This document shows, one piece after another, positions 9,283 to 17,540 of a stretch of DNA of 64,000 nucleotides (position 1 is the first letter of the stretch; every line of letters starts with the position of its first letter). The notes beneath the pieces were generated by a model, which was given only the letters and a program-made list of their open reading frames with translations, made no database searches and had not been told where the DNA came from. Position numbers and translations under genes: made by a program. Source of the stretch: Streptomyces sp. DH12 (GTDB lineage: Bacteria > Actinomycetota > Actinomycetes > Streptomycetales > Streptomycetaceae); contig NZ_JAHWGT010000019.1 of NCBI RefSeq assembly GCF_020873895.1, positions 1 through 64,000 on the forward strand. Direction: 5' to 3'.

Positions 9283-10638
9283 ATGTCCACCACCCATGAC
9301 CACGGGCAGCCGCTCGAACGCGCCCTGACCACCCCCCTGCTCTACTTCTTCATCCTGGGTGACGTCCTCGGCGCCGGGGTCTACGTCCTGATCGGCCAGG
9401 TGGCCGCCGACTCGGGCGGCGCCGTCTGGGTGCCGCTCGCCGCCGCCCTGGGCCTGGCCCTGCTCACCGCCGCCTCGTACGCCGAACTCGCGACCAAGTA
9501 CCCGAGGGCGGGCGGCGCGTCCCACTACGTCACCCGCGCCTACGGGCCCTTCGCCGGCTTCGTCGCCGGGTTCTGCATGCTCGCCGCGGGGATCGTCTCC
9601 GTCGCGGCGCTCGCCCGGGGATTCGCCGGCGACTACCTCTCCGCCTTCGCCACCGTGCCCGTCGCGGTCGTCGCCGTACTGTTCCTGGCCGCCCTCGCCC
9701 TGCTCAACGCCCGCGGCATCCGCGAGTCCACCCGCGCCAACGTCGTCGCCACGCTCATCGAGGTGGGCGGGCTGGCGATCATCGTCGTCCTCGGCGCGTG
9801 GCTCCTGCTGCGCGGCGACGGCGACCCGGGCCGGCTCACCCGGCTCGGCGCGGGCGGGCAGGGCGCGGTGGCGTCCGTGCTGAGCGGCGCGGTCCTCGCC
9901 TACTACTCCTTCGTCGGCTTCGAGACGTCCGTCAACGTCGCCGAGGAGACCCGCGACCCCCGCCGCTCCTACCCGCGCGCCCTCTTCGGCGCGCTCGCCA
10001 CGGCCGGTGCCGTGTACGTCCTGGTCGGGGTCGCCGCCTCGGCCGCCGTGCCGACCGACACGCTGGCGACGTCCAGCGGCCCCCTGCTCGAAGTGGTCAG
10101 GGCGGCGGGCGGCGTACCGGTGTGGCTGTTCAGCGCCATCGCCCTGGTCGCCGTCGCCAACGGCGCGCTGCTCACCGGGATCATGTCCTCGCGCCTCGCG
10201 TACGGCATGGCCCGGGACGGGCTGCTGCCCTCCGCGCTCGGCAGGGTCCTGCCCGGCCGGCGCACGCCGTGGGTGGCCATCGCGGTCACCACCGCCCTGT
10301 CGATGCTGCTGGCGCTCACGGGCGGCGTCGCCACCCTCGCCTCCACGCTGGTGCTGCTCCTGCTGGTGGTCTTCTTCCTGGTGAACACCGCCGTCCTGGT
10401 CCTGCGCCGCGACCCCGGCACACCGGGCCACTTCCGGGCGCCCGCCGTCCTCCCCGTCCTCGGCGCCCTCTCGTGCGTCGTCCTCGCCACCCGCATCGAG
10501 GGCGAGGTGTGGGCGCGGGGCCTGCTCGTGCTCGCCGTGGGCGTCGTCCTCGGCGCGTCCGCCGCCCGCCGGCGCGCGTCGCGACCCGCGGAGCCGGTCC
10601 ACGACGACACCGTGGACGGGGCGACGCGGCAGGGCTGA
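9283..10638 (+). CDS. APC-superfamily amino acid permease
   Basis: Secondary transporter of the amino acid-polyamine-organocation superfamily, 451 aa, with about 12 hydrophobic segments. The first helix region, LLYFFILGDVLGAGVYVLIG, carries the unwound Gly motif that binds substrate. FVGFETSVNVAEETRDPRRS in the middle is a family hallmark of cationic-amino-acid/YfnA-like permeases. I chose the ATG at 9283, behind GGGGAAC; an earlier GTG at 9241 is possible. Substrate undetermined; a proton-coupled amino acid uptake role follows from the family. Followed by two strong hairpins. Confidence 0.85.
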   Translation: MSTTHDHGQPLERALTTPLLYFFILGDVLGAGVYVLIGQVAADSGGAVWVPLAAALGLALLTAASYAELATKYPRAGGASHYVTRAYGPFAGFVAGFCMLAAGIVSVAALARGFAGDYLSAFATVPVAVVAVLFLAALALLNARGIRESTRANVVATLIEVGGLAIIVVLGAWLLLRGDGDPGRLTRLGAGGQGAVASVLSGAVLAYYSFVGFETSVNVAEETRDPRRSYPRALFGALATAGAVYVLVGVAASAAVPTDTLATSSGPLLEVVRAAGGVPVWLFSAIALVAVANGALLTGIMSSRLAYGMARDGLLPSALGRVLPGRRTPWVAIAVTTALSMLLALTGGVATLASTLVLLLLVVFFLVNTAVLVLRRDPGTPGHFRAPAVLPVLGALSCVVLATRIEGEVWARGLLVLAVGVVLGASAARRRASRPAEPVHDDTVDGATRQG

Positions 10639-10762
10639 CCCGGAGCGGGCGGCCCGACGGCCACGGCCGGTCCGGGGGCCGGCGGCCCCGACCCGGGGCG
10701 TTCCCGCGGGACGCCGTCGAGCCCGCTGCCCCGGGGCGCGAACCCCTCCCCGGGAAGGACGC

Positions 10763-10801
10763 GGGCCCCCTCCCCCGGAGACGATCCGGGGGAGGGGGCC
10801 C
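10763..10801. terminator. Hairpin terminator after the permease
   Basis: A perfect 17-base-pair stem (10763-10779 with 10785-10801) around a 5-base loop. It is the first of two hairpins between the convergent permease and DUF3618 genes. No T-tract. Confidence 0.7.
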
Positions 10802-10810
10802 GAGCGAGCG

Positions 10811-10854
10811 GAAGGGTGCGGTGCCGGGGGTCACCCGCCGGCACCGCACCCTTC
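10811..10854. terminator. Second hairpin, facing the DUF3618 operon
   Basis: A perfect 17-base-pair inverted repeat (10811-10827 with 10838-10854) and a 10-base loop, 30 bases beyond the DUF3618 stop on the leftward strand. Together with the previous hairpin it gives each convergent unit its own terminator. Confidence 0.7.
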
Positions 10855-10884
10855 CCCGTGACGCGGTCGGTCCCCGTGACGCGA

Positions 10885-11559
10885 TCAGCGCCCCGACTGG
10901 TCGCGTACCTCGGCGACCGTGTCCTGGCCCGCCTGGCGCAGCCCCTGGGCGGTGTCCTGCCCGGCCGTCTGCGCCTGCTCCTTGGTGGTGCCCACGGCGT
11001 CCTGCGCCGTCGACTTCACGGACTCCACGGCCTGAGTGACGGGCTCGCGCAGCTCCTCCTTGACCTCCTGGGCGGCCTGCACGGCCTGCTGCTTCACCGG
11101 CCCCAGCAGCTCGTCGGAGTGGTCGCGCAGCTGCTGCCCGGCGCGTTCCTCGGCGCTCGTGGTCGGCAGGAGCGCCGCGGCGAGCATGCCGGCGCCGAAG
11201 GCGATGAGACCCGCGGCGAGCGGGCTGCCCTGCGTCTGCCGCCGGGCCTGCTCGGGGGCCTGCTGGATCGCTTCGCCCGCCCGGCTCGTCGTCTCCTGCA
11301 CGGACCGCGCGACGCTGCCCGCCGTCTGGCCGGCGCTGTCGGCGATCCCGTGTGCGGACTCCGCCATGCCGCCGGCGGTGTCGCGGGTCGTGCCCATCAC
11401 ACGCTCCTTCACTCCGGTGAACCGGTCGCGGGCCGAGCCCGCCTTGCGCCGTACGACCCTGCCCGGGGTCACCTTGTCGGCCAGCAGGTCCACGCTGCGG
11501 GCCAGGTGGGCCCGGCGGTACTCGACGTCGGTCCTCAGTTCCTGGGGTGTCGCGCCCAT
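10885..11559 (-). CDS. DUF3618 domain protein, membrane-associated, amphipathic
   Basis: 224 aa. The N-terminal 45 residues (TPQELRTDVEYRRAHLARSV, then a basic run) match DUF3618, found beside holin-like genes in actinobacteria. The middle (about 55-115) and the end (130-224) are Ala/Gln/Glu/Thr-rich amphipathic helices reminiscent of late-embryogenesis-abundant or apolipoprotein-like repeats. One short hydrophobic segment (LAAGLIAFGAGMLAAALL, about 118-135) could anchor it. Last gene of a leftward three-gene operon; its start lies 25 bases inside the preceding holin-like gene. Envelope or osmotic protection is a plausible but unproved role. Confidence 0.75.
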   Translation of the reverse strand: MGATPQELRTDVEYRRAHLARSVDLLADKVTPGRVVRRKAGSARDRFTGVKERVMGTTRDTAGGMAESAHGIADSAGQTAGSVARSVQETTSRAGEAIQQAPEQARRQTQGSPLAAGLIAFGAGMLAAALLPTTSAEERAGQQLRDHSDELLGPVKQQAVQAAQEVKEELREPVTQAVESVKSTAQDAVGTTKEQAQTAGQDTAQGLRQAGQDTVAEVRDQSGR

Positions 11560-11981
11560 CGGGCGTCCTCCTTAAGGCTCTCCATGGTCTGCTCGGGCTT
11601 GAGGTTGACGGTGCGCAGCCGCTTGCGGCCGGTGGTGTACAGCACCGCTCCCACCACGGCCCACAGCGCGGTGACGATCAGGGCGGCCCACGCCAGGTCC
11701 ATCACGTTGCCCAGGGCGAAGACCAGCGTGAGACTGCCCATCAGCAGCACGAGGTGGCCCGCGTAGCCGGCGCCGCCGAGCATGCCCATGGCCTTGCCGG
11801 CCTTGGTGGACTCCTCCTTGATCTCGGCCTTCGCCAGCTCGATCTCGTCGCGCACCAGCTGCGACACGTCAGCGCTGATGTCGCTGATCAGGTCGCCGAT
11901 CGAGGTGTCGCCCGCGGTGGCCGGCGGCGGCTGGAGGTCGCGGACGCGCAACCGGTCGTCGTGCTCGTACAGCGCGGTCAT
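11535..11981 (-). CDS. Phage holin family / holin-X-like membrane protein
   Basis: 148 aa. A cytoplasmic N-terminal helix (SIGDLISDISADVSQLVRDEIELAKAE pattern, about 25-60) is typical of the holin superfamily III / DUF1469 group. Two transmembrane helices follow (about 68-92 and 97-118), then a basic tail. In actinobacterial chromosomes these proteins are usually not phage lysis genes but membrane proteins paired with DUF3618 partners, as here. The ATG overlaps the stop of the upstream gene (ATGA, 11978-11981), and its 3' end overlaps the DUF3618 gene, so all three are translationally coupled. Confidence 0.8.
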   Translation of the reverse strand: MTALYEHDDRLRVRDLQPPPATAGDTSIGDLISDISADVSQLVRDEIELAKAEIKEESTKAGKAMGMLGGAGYAGHLVLLMGSLTLVFALGNVMDLAWAALIVTALWAVVGAVLYTTGRKRLRTVNLKPEQTMESLKEDARWARHPRN

Positions 11982-12754
11982 CGCAGGCCCCCCTCACCCG
12001 GGTACGGCGTGCTCGGGGAGGACGGCGGTGCCGGGGGCACGACGGGCGGGGCCACGGGCGGCGGGGCGGGAGTGGTCGGCGTGGGCGGTACCGGCGGCGA
12101 CGCGGCCGGCGTCCCCAGGCCGCCGCCGCCGGCCGGCGCCGGCGGGTAGGCGGGCGGCATCTCCTGCACGACCCCGGACGACCCGGTGGTGCCCGTCGGC
12201 CCGGACGTGCCCGGCGACCCGCCGGAGCCGGACGAACCGGAGCCCGGCGAACCGGCGGCGCTGACGCCCTTGCCGGCACGCGCGACGACGAAGCCGGCCA
12301 GCGCCGCTCCGGCGAGGAACACCCCCGGCCGGCGCCGGGCGAAGTCCCGCAGGTCGGTGACGAGCCCGTCGGGGCCGCGCTCCTCCAGACGGGAGGCGAC
12401 TTGGTGCCCGCCGTCGGATATCTGCCGCACCACGCCGCCGACGCCCGAGTCGGGCTTGCCGTGGTCGCTCATCTCGCGCAACTCGTCCGCGAGCCGGCGC
12501 ACGTTCTCGGCGAGCCGCCGCGTCTGCGTGTTCGCCTGCTCCTGGAGCTGGTCCCGCAGTTCACCGACGACATCGCGCGCCTGCGCCGTGGCCTCGTGAG
12601 CGACACCGGCAGCCTGTTCCTTCGCGGTGCCGGCCACCTCCGCGGCCTTGTCGCCGACCATCCCGGCGCTCTCGACCGCCTTGTCCTGCGCCGTACGCGC
12701 TGCCGCGCGGGGCGCACTGTCCTCACGGCGCCCTGGCTCTTCGAAGCCGCTCAT
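11978..12754 (-). CDS. LEA-like amphipathic protein with Gly/Ser/Pro-rich tail
   Basis: 258 aa. The ATG at 12754 follows GGGAGGATTC; a longer frame lacks such a site. Residues 15-100 form a charged Ala-rich helix with repeated KAAEVAGTAKEQA-type heptads, like LEA-type desiccation proteins. Residues about 140-165 give one hydrophobic segment (PGVFLAGAALAGFVVARAG). The last 95 residues are a flexible Ser/Gly then Pro/Ala/Thr-rich region. This suggests a membrane-attached protein with an exposed spacer. First gene of the operon with the holin-like and DUF3618 genes. Function unknown; the operon suggests envelope stress protection. Confidence 0.65.
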   Translation of the reverse strand: MSGFEEPGRREDSAPRAAARTAQDKAVESAGMVGDKAAEVAGTAKEQAAGVAHEATAQARDVVGELRDQLQEQANTQTRRLAENVRRLADELREMSDHGKPDSGVGGVVRQISDGGHQVASRLEERGPDGLVTDLRDFARRRPGVFLAGAALAGFVVARAGKGVSAAGSPGSGSSGSGGSPGTSGPTGTTGSSGVVQEMPPAYPPAPAGGGGLGTPAASPPVPPTPTTPAPPPVAPPVVPPAPPSSPSTPYPGEGGLR

Positions 12755-13045
12755 GAATCCTCCCGAAATGGAATGGATTGGGTTGCGTTCCACCTCCGCG
12801 TACCCGCATCTGGCCGAGCCATCGGTACGAACTGCCACCGGTTCGCCGTACCGGGCGCGAACCCGCCCCGCGGAAGGACCCGAAGCGCCCCGGCGAGCGG
12901 CGCCGGCACGGCCGGCGGAGGCGGAAGCGGAATCCGCGCGGGGGCAGGCGGCCTAGCCGCGTCCGCCGTGGGTAATCGGCGAGGTGACCTGTACGCCGGG
13001 CGGCGCCGCGACCCCGCGGGGCCCCGGTAGAGAGGTGGTTCGATC

Positions 13046-13498
13046 ATGATGGCTACGCACCGTGCGCCGATGACGGCTCGCTCCCGCGTCCAGCAGGCCG
13101 CGCTCCTGGTGGGAGCCGTGTTCCTGCTGGTCGGCATCCTGGGGTTCATCCCCGGCGTCACCACGGACTACGACTCGCTCAAGTTCGCCGAGCACGACTC
13201 CACGGCGAAGCTGCTGGGCGTCTTCCAGGTGTCGATCCTGCACAACATCGTGCACCTGCTGTTCGGCGTCGCCGGCATCGCCATGGCCCGCGCCGCCTCC
13301 ACCGCCCGCACGTACCTCATCGGCGGAGGGGTGGTCTACCTGGTGCTGTGGCTGTACGGGCTGATCATCGACCACGACAGCAGCGCCAACTTCATCCCGG
13401 TGAACAACGCCGACAACTGGCTGCACCTGGTGCTCGGCCTCGGCATGATCGCCCTGGGTGTCGCCCTGACCCGCCGTACCCACCCCGACACACGATGA
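13046..13498 (+). CDS. DUF4383 membrane protein
   Basis: 150 aa with four transmembrane helices (about 18-38, 60-82, 88-110 and 120-140). Family hallmarks are GFIPGVTTDYDSLKFAEHDS and SILHNIVHLLFGVAG in the first half and NNADNWLHLVLGLGMI near the end. DUF4383 proteins are small actinobacterial membrane proteins of unknown function. GAGAGG precedes the two adjacent ATG codons. The stop is 16 bases before a hemerythrin-domain gene, suggesting an operon. A paralogue sits at 59402-59905 in this same window. Confidence 0.9.
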   Translation: MMATHRAPMTARSRVQQAALLVGAVFLLVGILGFIPGVTTDYDSLKFAEHDSTAKLLGVFQVSILHNIVHLLFGVAGIAMARAASTARTYLIGGGVVYLVLWLYGLIIDHDSSANFIPVNNADNWLHLVLGLGMIALGVALTRRTHPDTR

Positions 13499-13514
13499 CC
13501 GAGGTGACCCGTCC

Positions 13515-14210
13515 GTGAATCCGTCGATCGCGCGGCAGAGCGTCGAGCAACTGGGAGGCGAGGCCAGCGTCCTGGCGCGACAGCGCCGGGACCACGCCGC
13601 TCTCGAACAGCTGATGCGTCGGTACGAGTCGGGCGGGGGACCGCCCGCCGAGCGGCAGCGCGTCCTGCGCGACCTCGTCCAACTCACCTTCAGCCACGCC
13701 TTCGCCGAGGAGACCGTCCTGTGGCCCGCGCTGCGCCGCCTCGCCCCCGACGGCGAGGCGCTGACCGCACGGGTGGAGGACGAGCACCAGCGGATCAACG
13801 ACCTCGTCACCGAGATGGAGCGGATCGGCGCCGACGACCCGCGCCACGACGAGCTCGCCGCCGAGGCGTTCGCCCTGATCCGCCAGGACATCCGGGACGA
13901 GGAGGACCTCCTCCTGCCCCGCCTGCAGGAGCACCTCGACCGGGCCCGGCTGCGCCGACTGGGCTCGGCCTGGGAGACCGTTCGCCGCACCGCCCCCACC
14001 CGCCCGCACCCCGCCGTACCGCGCAGGCCCCCGGGCAACGCGCTCCTCGGCGTACCGCTGAGCGCCTTCGACCGGGCGAGGGACCTGCTGCCCGCGGGCG
14101 TCGGCTCCCCTGCCGGCAGGAGGGCCGCGGCGGCACTGGCCTGCCTGGCCGCCGCCTGGACCCTCACCCGCGCGACGCGCCGCGTCCGCCGAGCACGGCC
14201 GCTCCGCTGA
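13515..14210 (+). CDS. Hemerythrin HHE domain-containing protein
   Basis: 231 aa, GTG start behind GAGGTGACC. Residues about 22-150 form the four-helix HHE cation-binding bundle. Candidate iron ligands are His in RDHAAL (27), His and Glu in FSHAFAEET (about 62-67), His in VEDEHQRIND (about 94) and Glu residues in DIRDEEDLLLP (about 131-135). Such proteins bind a non-heme di-iron centre and sense or scavenge oxygen, NO or peroxide. The C-terminal 70 residues are Arg/Pro/Ala-rich with a hydrophobic stretch (AAAALACLAAAWTL) that may tether it to the membrane beside its DUF4383 neighbour. Confidence 0.85.
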   Translation: MNPSIARQSVEQLGGEASVLARQRRDHAALEQLMRRYESGGGPPAERQRVLRDLVQLTFSHAFAEETVLWPALRRLAPDGEALTARVEDEHQRINDLVTEMERIGADDPRHDELAAEAFALIRQDIRDEEDLLLPRLQEHLDRARLRRLGSAWETVRRTAPTRPHPAVPRRPPGNALLGVPLSAFDRARDLLPAGVGSPAGRRAAAALACLAAAWTLTRATRRVRRARPLR

Positions 14211-14290
14211 GCACGGCCGCCGCGCGCGCCACGACGACCTGAGTGAGGGCACGCGCGACACGACCTGAGCACAACGGCGGCCCGGGCACG

Positions 14291-14335
14291 CGCCCGGGGC
14301 CGCCACGCACTCCCCGTGCGTGGCGGCCCCGGGCG
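14291..14335. terminator. Bidirectional hairpin terminator
   Basis: A perfect 20-base-pair stem (14291-14310 with 14316-14335) around a 5-base loop, between the convergent hemerythrin and DUF5709 genes. One of the strongest hairpins in the window. Confidence 0.8.
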
Positions 14336-14392
14336 TCAGGCGTACGCGCTCACGCTCCGCGCGTACCGGCCGGTGCGCGGTCCGTCGGTCCG

Positions 14393-14884
14393 TCAGCGGG
14401 TCCGGCCGTCGTCCGGCTCCACGGCCGGACCGTCCTCCACGACGTGCATCGCGGCCTCCTCGGCGCCGGCGGCGCCCCCGTCGATGCCCTGGTCCTCCGC
14501 GACGAGCTCCTTGGTGGTGTCCGTGCGGGCACCCTCGTCGGGTGCCGTGAGCCTGCCGGCGCGCGCTCCGCCCGCCTCCGGGTCGACCGGCTCGCCCTCG
14601 CCCCCCGGCAGGTCCCCCACCCCGTCGCCGGGCTGCGGCGCCACGTCGGGGACCTCCTGCTCCAGGCGCTGGTCCAGCGTCTCGCCCTCGTGCTGCTCGG
14701 CCGCCGTGGTGCCGTGCTTGGTGACGCCGAGCGGCCGCTCCGGGGGCGAGTAGCCCTCGTCCAGGATGTCGTCGTACGTCCGCTCGTCCACAGCGTCCTG
14801 GAGGTCGAGCGGCGCACCGTCCTCCTGCTCCTCGTTGGTACCGGTGGGCTGGTAGACGTCGTCCGCCATCTGGTCGTCACCCAT
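14393..14884 (-). CDS. DUF5709 domain protein, acidic
   Basis: 163 aa, start ATG at 14884 behind GGAGGCGAC. Strongly acidic and hydrophilic with no membrane segment. The stretch TYDDILDEGYSPPERPLGVTK (about 35-55) and the later ETLDQRLEQEVPD (about 67-79) are characteristic of DUF5709, an actinobacterial family of unknown function. A much longer reading frame upstream runs antisense to the VOC and lipid kinase genes and is not real. Single-gene unit ending at the bidirectional hairpin. Confidence 0.8.
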   Translation of the reverse strand: MGDDQMADDVYQPTGTNEEQEDGAPLDLQDAVDERTYDDILDEGYSPPERPLGVTKHGTTAAEQHEGETLDQRLEQEVPDVAPQPGDGVGDLPGGEGEPVDPEAGGARAGRLTAPDEGARTDTTKELVAEDQGIDGGAAGAEEAAMHVVEDGPAVEPDDGRTR

Positions 14885-15106
14885 GTCGCCTCCTCTTGCT
14901 CGGGTCGGGCAGCGGTGTGCCCGCGTCACCCGGGTTTCCTCGAAAGGCCAGATCAACCCCGTTCCGGAAGGGGCCGGCGGTGCGGCCGTACGGCATCCGG
15001 GTGGCCGGGACGCCCGGCGGCGGGCGGGCGGCGGGCCATGGGCCGCCGCCGGCTGACGGGGCGGGCTCGTGGAGTCGGCGCAGGCGCCCGCTCCTATGAT
15101 GGGCCG

Positions 15107-15544
15107 ATGGCGTCGATCAAGCACTTCCAAGTCACCTTCGACTGCGCGGAACCGGAGCGGGTCGCTCGTTTCTGGGCCGAGGTGCTGGGGTACACCGCAC
15201 CGCCCCCACCCGAGGGGTTCGCCACGTGGGACGACTTCGACCGCGCCCTGCCCGCCGGGTACCGGGGTCCCGCGTTCGCCTCCTGCGCCGATCCCTCGGG
15301 CGTGGGCCCGCGACTGTTCTTCCAGCGCGTTCCCGAAGGCAAGGTCGTCAAGAACCGGGTGCACCTCGACGTGCGGGTCGGCACCGGGCTCGTGGGGGAG
15401 GAGCGCGTGGCCGCGCTGGAGGCCGAATGCGCCCGGCTGGTCGCGCTCGGCGCGGTGCGCGTGCGCCTGCTGCGTGCCGACGGCGTCAACGAGTCCTGCC
15501 TCGTGATGCAGGACGTCGAAGGCAACGAGTTCTGTCTCGACTGA
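15107..15544 (+). CDS. VOC superfamily protein (glyoxalase/bleomycin-resistance fold)
   Basis: 145 aa, one vicinal-oxygen-chelate module. The N-terminal QVTFDCAEPERVARFWAEVLG and the C-terminal MQDVEGNEFCLD are the usual beta-alpha and metal-side signatures. HLDV near residue 85 and Glu near 141 are likely metal ligands. The family includes dioxygenases, lyases and drug-binding proteins, so the actual reaction cannot be assigned. No ideal ribosome site is seen before the ATG. It stands alone, followed after 87 bases by the lipid kinase gene on the same strand. Confidence 0.85.
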   Translation: MASIKHFQVTFDCAEPERVARFWAEVLGYTAPPPPEGFATWDDFDRALPAGYRGPAFASCADPSGVGPRLFFQRVPEGKVVKNRVHLDVRVGTGLVGEERVAALEAECARLVALGAVRVRLLRADGVNESCLVMQDVEGNEFCLD

Positions 15545-15631
15545 GTGGCCGGCACGGCGCCCGGCCCGAGTCGACCGGGCGGTCCGCCCGTCACACGGGT
15601 CGACGTTCCGGGACCGTGACGAGGAGGGTGC

Positions 15632-17071
15632 ATGAGCGTCGGGTGGGACGCGTACGGGCGGGCCGGGCGCGCACAGCGGTGGTCGGCGCGCCTCGCGCTG
15701 GCCGCCGCCGCTTCGGCGGTGCTGCTGCCCCTGCTCCAGGGCGGTCTCGGCGGGATCCTGCTGCTGCTCTGCGCGGCGGCCGCCACCGCCGTGGGGGCCG
15801 CCGCCGTCTGGTGGACGCTGACGACGCGCGGGCCGGTACGCGCGGGCGCCGCGGCGCTCGCGGTGGCCGCCCCGCTCGCCGTCGTCGGCCTGTTCGCGGC
15901 GGCCGGCATGCTGCGGACGGTCGTCGTGTGCCTCGCCCTGTGGTCGCTGGCCGTCTGGGCCGGGCGGTACGCGCTGCGCAGCACCGGCCTGCGACCGCCC
16001 CGGGTCCGGGAACACCGGACACCGCCGCCCCGCCGGCCCGTCGTCTTCATGAACCCGCGCTCGGGCGGCGGCAAGGTGGAGCGGTTGGGGCTCCAGGCGG
16101 TGGCCGAGCGGCTCGGGGCCCGCGTCGTGCTGCTCGACCGCGAACGGCACCACGACGTCGCCGCGTCGGCGCGCGAAGCGGTCACACAGGGAGCCGACCT
16201 GCTGGGCGTCGCGGGCGGTGACGGCACTCAGGCGCTGGTGGCGGGCGTGGCCGCCGAGCACGGTGTGCCGCTCCTGGTCGTCCCGGCGGGGACCCGCAAC
16301 CACTTCGCGATGGACCTCGGCCTGGACCGCGACGACCCGGCGGCCGCCCTGGACGCGCTCCGCGACGGCGTCGAGTTGCGCGTCGATCTCGGCTTCGCCG
16401 GCGAACGGCCCTTCGTCAACAACGTCTCCTTCGGCGTCTACGCGGCGGTCGTGCAGAGCCCCGCGTACCGCGACGACAAGGTCGGCACCCTCCTCGGCAT
16501 GCTGCCCGACCTGCTCGCCGGGCAGGGCGGCCAGCGGCTCACCGCCCGCGCGGGCGACACCCTCCTGACCGACCCGCAGGCGCTCCTCGTCAGCAACAAC
16601 CCCTACCGCCGGGACGACCCGTTCGGCCTGGGCCGCCGCGAACGCCTGGACTCAGGGACGCTCGGCGTGCTCGGTGTGCGGGTGGACGGACCCGTCGCGG
16701 CCGCCGGACTGCTGCTGGACCCGCAGGCCAACGGCATCACGGTGACCACCGCCCGGGAGGTCGTCGTGCGCGCCGGGAGCCAGGAGCCCACGGCCGGGGA
16801 GGGGCCCGCGCCCGGCGCCGCGCCCGGCGACGGCCCGGTGGCCGGCGCCGCCTCCTCGATCGAGGTGGGCATCGACGGGGAGGCCCTGGTGCTGCCCTCG
16901 CCGGTACGCTGCCGCACCGCGCCCGGCGTGCTGCGGGTGCGCGTACCGCGTCACCGGCCCGGGGTCCCCGAGGCCCGGCCCCCGCTCGACTGGCGGCGCC
17001 TGCGCAAGCTCGCCGCCGCGGTGGGCCGCACCGCGGTCACCGGACGCCCCGACTCCGCCTCGCGGCGGTGA
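15632..17071 (+). CDS. Diacylglycerol/lipid kinase family protein with N-terminal membrane region
   Basis: 479 aa. Three or four transmembrane helices come first (about 20-115), then a DAGK catalytic domain (about 135-350). It carries FMNPRSGGGKVERL for nucleotide binding, VAGGDGTQAL (the GGDGT active-site loop) and VPAGTRNHFAMDLG. The family phosphorylates diacylglycerol, sphingoid or related lipids with ATP. The C-terminal lobe has an inserted low-complexity Ala/Gly/Pro stretch (about 390-410), followed by IEVGIDGEALVLP, the usual final strands. GAGGAGGGTGC precedes the ATG. Substrate unknown; a membrane-lipid role is inferred. Confidence 0.85.
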   Translation: MSVGWDAYGRAGRAQRWSARLALAAAASAVLLPLLQGGLGGILLLLCAAAATAVGAAAVWWTLTTRGPVRAGAAALAVAAPLAVVGLFAAAGMLRTVVVCLALWSLAVWAGRYALRSTGLRPPRVREHRTPPPRRPVVFMNPRSGGGKVERLGLQAVAERLGARVVLLDRERHHDVAASAREAVTQGADLLGVAGGDGTQALVAGVAAEHGVPLLVVPAGTRNHFAMDLGLDRDDPAAALDALRDGVELRVDLGFAGERPFVNNVSFGVYAAVVQSPAYRDDKVGTLLGMLPDLLAGQGGQRLTARAGDTLLTDPQALLVSNNPYRRDDPFGLGRRERLDSGTLGVLGVRVDGPVAAAGLLLDPQANGITVTTAREVVVRAGSQEPTAGEGPAPGAAPGDGPVAGAASSIEVGIDGEALVLPSPVRCRTAPGVLRVRVPRHRPGVPEARPPLDWRRLRKLAAAVGRTAVTGRPDSASRR

Positions 17072-17213
17072 CGGGCCCACACCCTGCCGCGCCCGCCTGA
17101 TCCGACCGCCCCTGCCGCGGCCGTCCGGGGTGCGGGCGCCCAGGGAGCGTCGGAAGCTGGGGAGCGCGGGCCCGGCGCGGGCCCGCGCCGGCGCACCCGC
17201 GGAAGGAAGACCC

Positions 17214-17441
17214 ATGGCGAAGGACGACGACCTGAGCAAGGGCGACGAGGTCACCTGGCGCAGCCACGGACAGACCGTCCCCGGCAAGGTCAAGAAGAAG
17301 ATCACCAAGCGCACCGAGGCGTCGGGCCGCACCGTCGACGCCTCGAAGGACGACCCGCAGTACGAGGTGGAGAGCGAGAAGTCCGGCCGCACCGCGGTGC
17401 ACCGCCCCGACTCCCTGCACAAGAAGCGCCGCGGGTCCTGA
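17214..17441 (+). CDS. DUF2945 / hypervirulence-associated TUDOR-like small protein
   Basis: 75 aa, highly charged. LSKGDEVTWRSHGQTVPGKVKKKIT at the start and DPQYEVESEKSGRTAVHRPDSL at the end match the small SH3/Tudor-like DUF2945 family, abundant in soil bacteria and of unknown function. The ATG at 17214 follows GGAAGGAAGA. It ends 53 bases before a hairpin that precedes the next gene. Confidence 0.85.
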   Translation: MAKDDDLSKGDEVTWRSHGQTVPGKVKKKITKRTEASGRTVDASKDDPQYEVESEKSGRTAVHRPDSLHKKRRGS

Positions 17442-17494
17442 CGCGGACGCGCCGGGGGCCGGCGCGCAACCGCGCCGCTCCCGACGGCGTCCCT

Positions 17495-17525
17495 GGTGGG
17501 GCCCGCCGCCTCGGCGGGCCCCACC
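17495..17525 (+). terminator. Hairpin between DUF2945 and lipoprotein genes
   Basis: A perfect 14-base-pair stem (17495-17508 with 17512-17525) and a 3-base loop. It probably ends the DUF2945 transcript. It stops only 15 bases before the next ATG (17541), right beside that gene's GGGAGG site, so it could also affect the next gene's translation. Confidence 0.6.
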
Positions 17526-17540
17526 ACCGGGAGGACCGAG

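Noticed and set aside
11535-11981. Phage origin for the holin-like gene
   Set aside because: No endolysin, integrase or tail genes nearby; these proteins are common chromosomal partners of DUF3618.
14885-16303. Upstream extension of the DUF5709 frame
   Set aside because: It crosses the VOC and lipid-kinase genes in antisense; a strong ribosome site sets the start at 14884.
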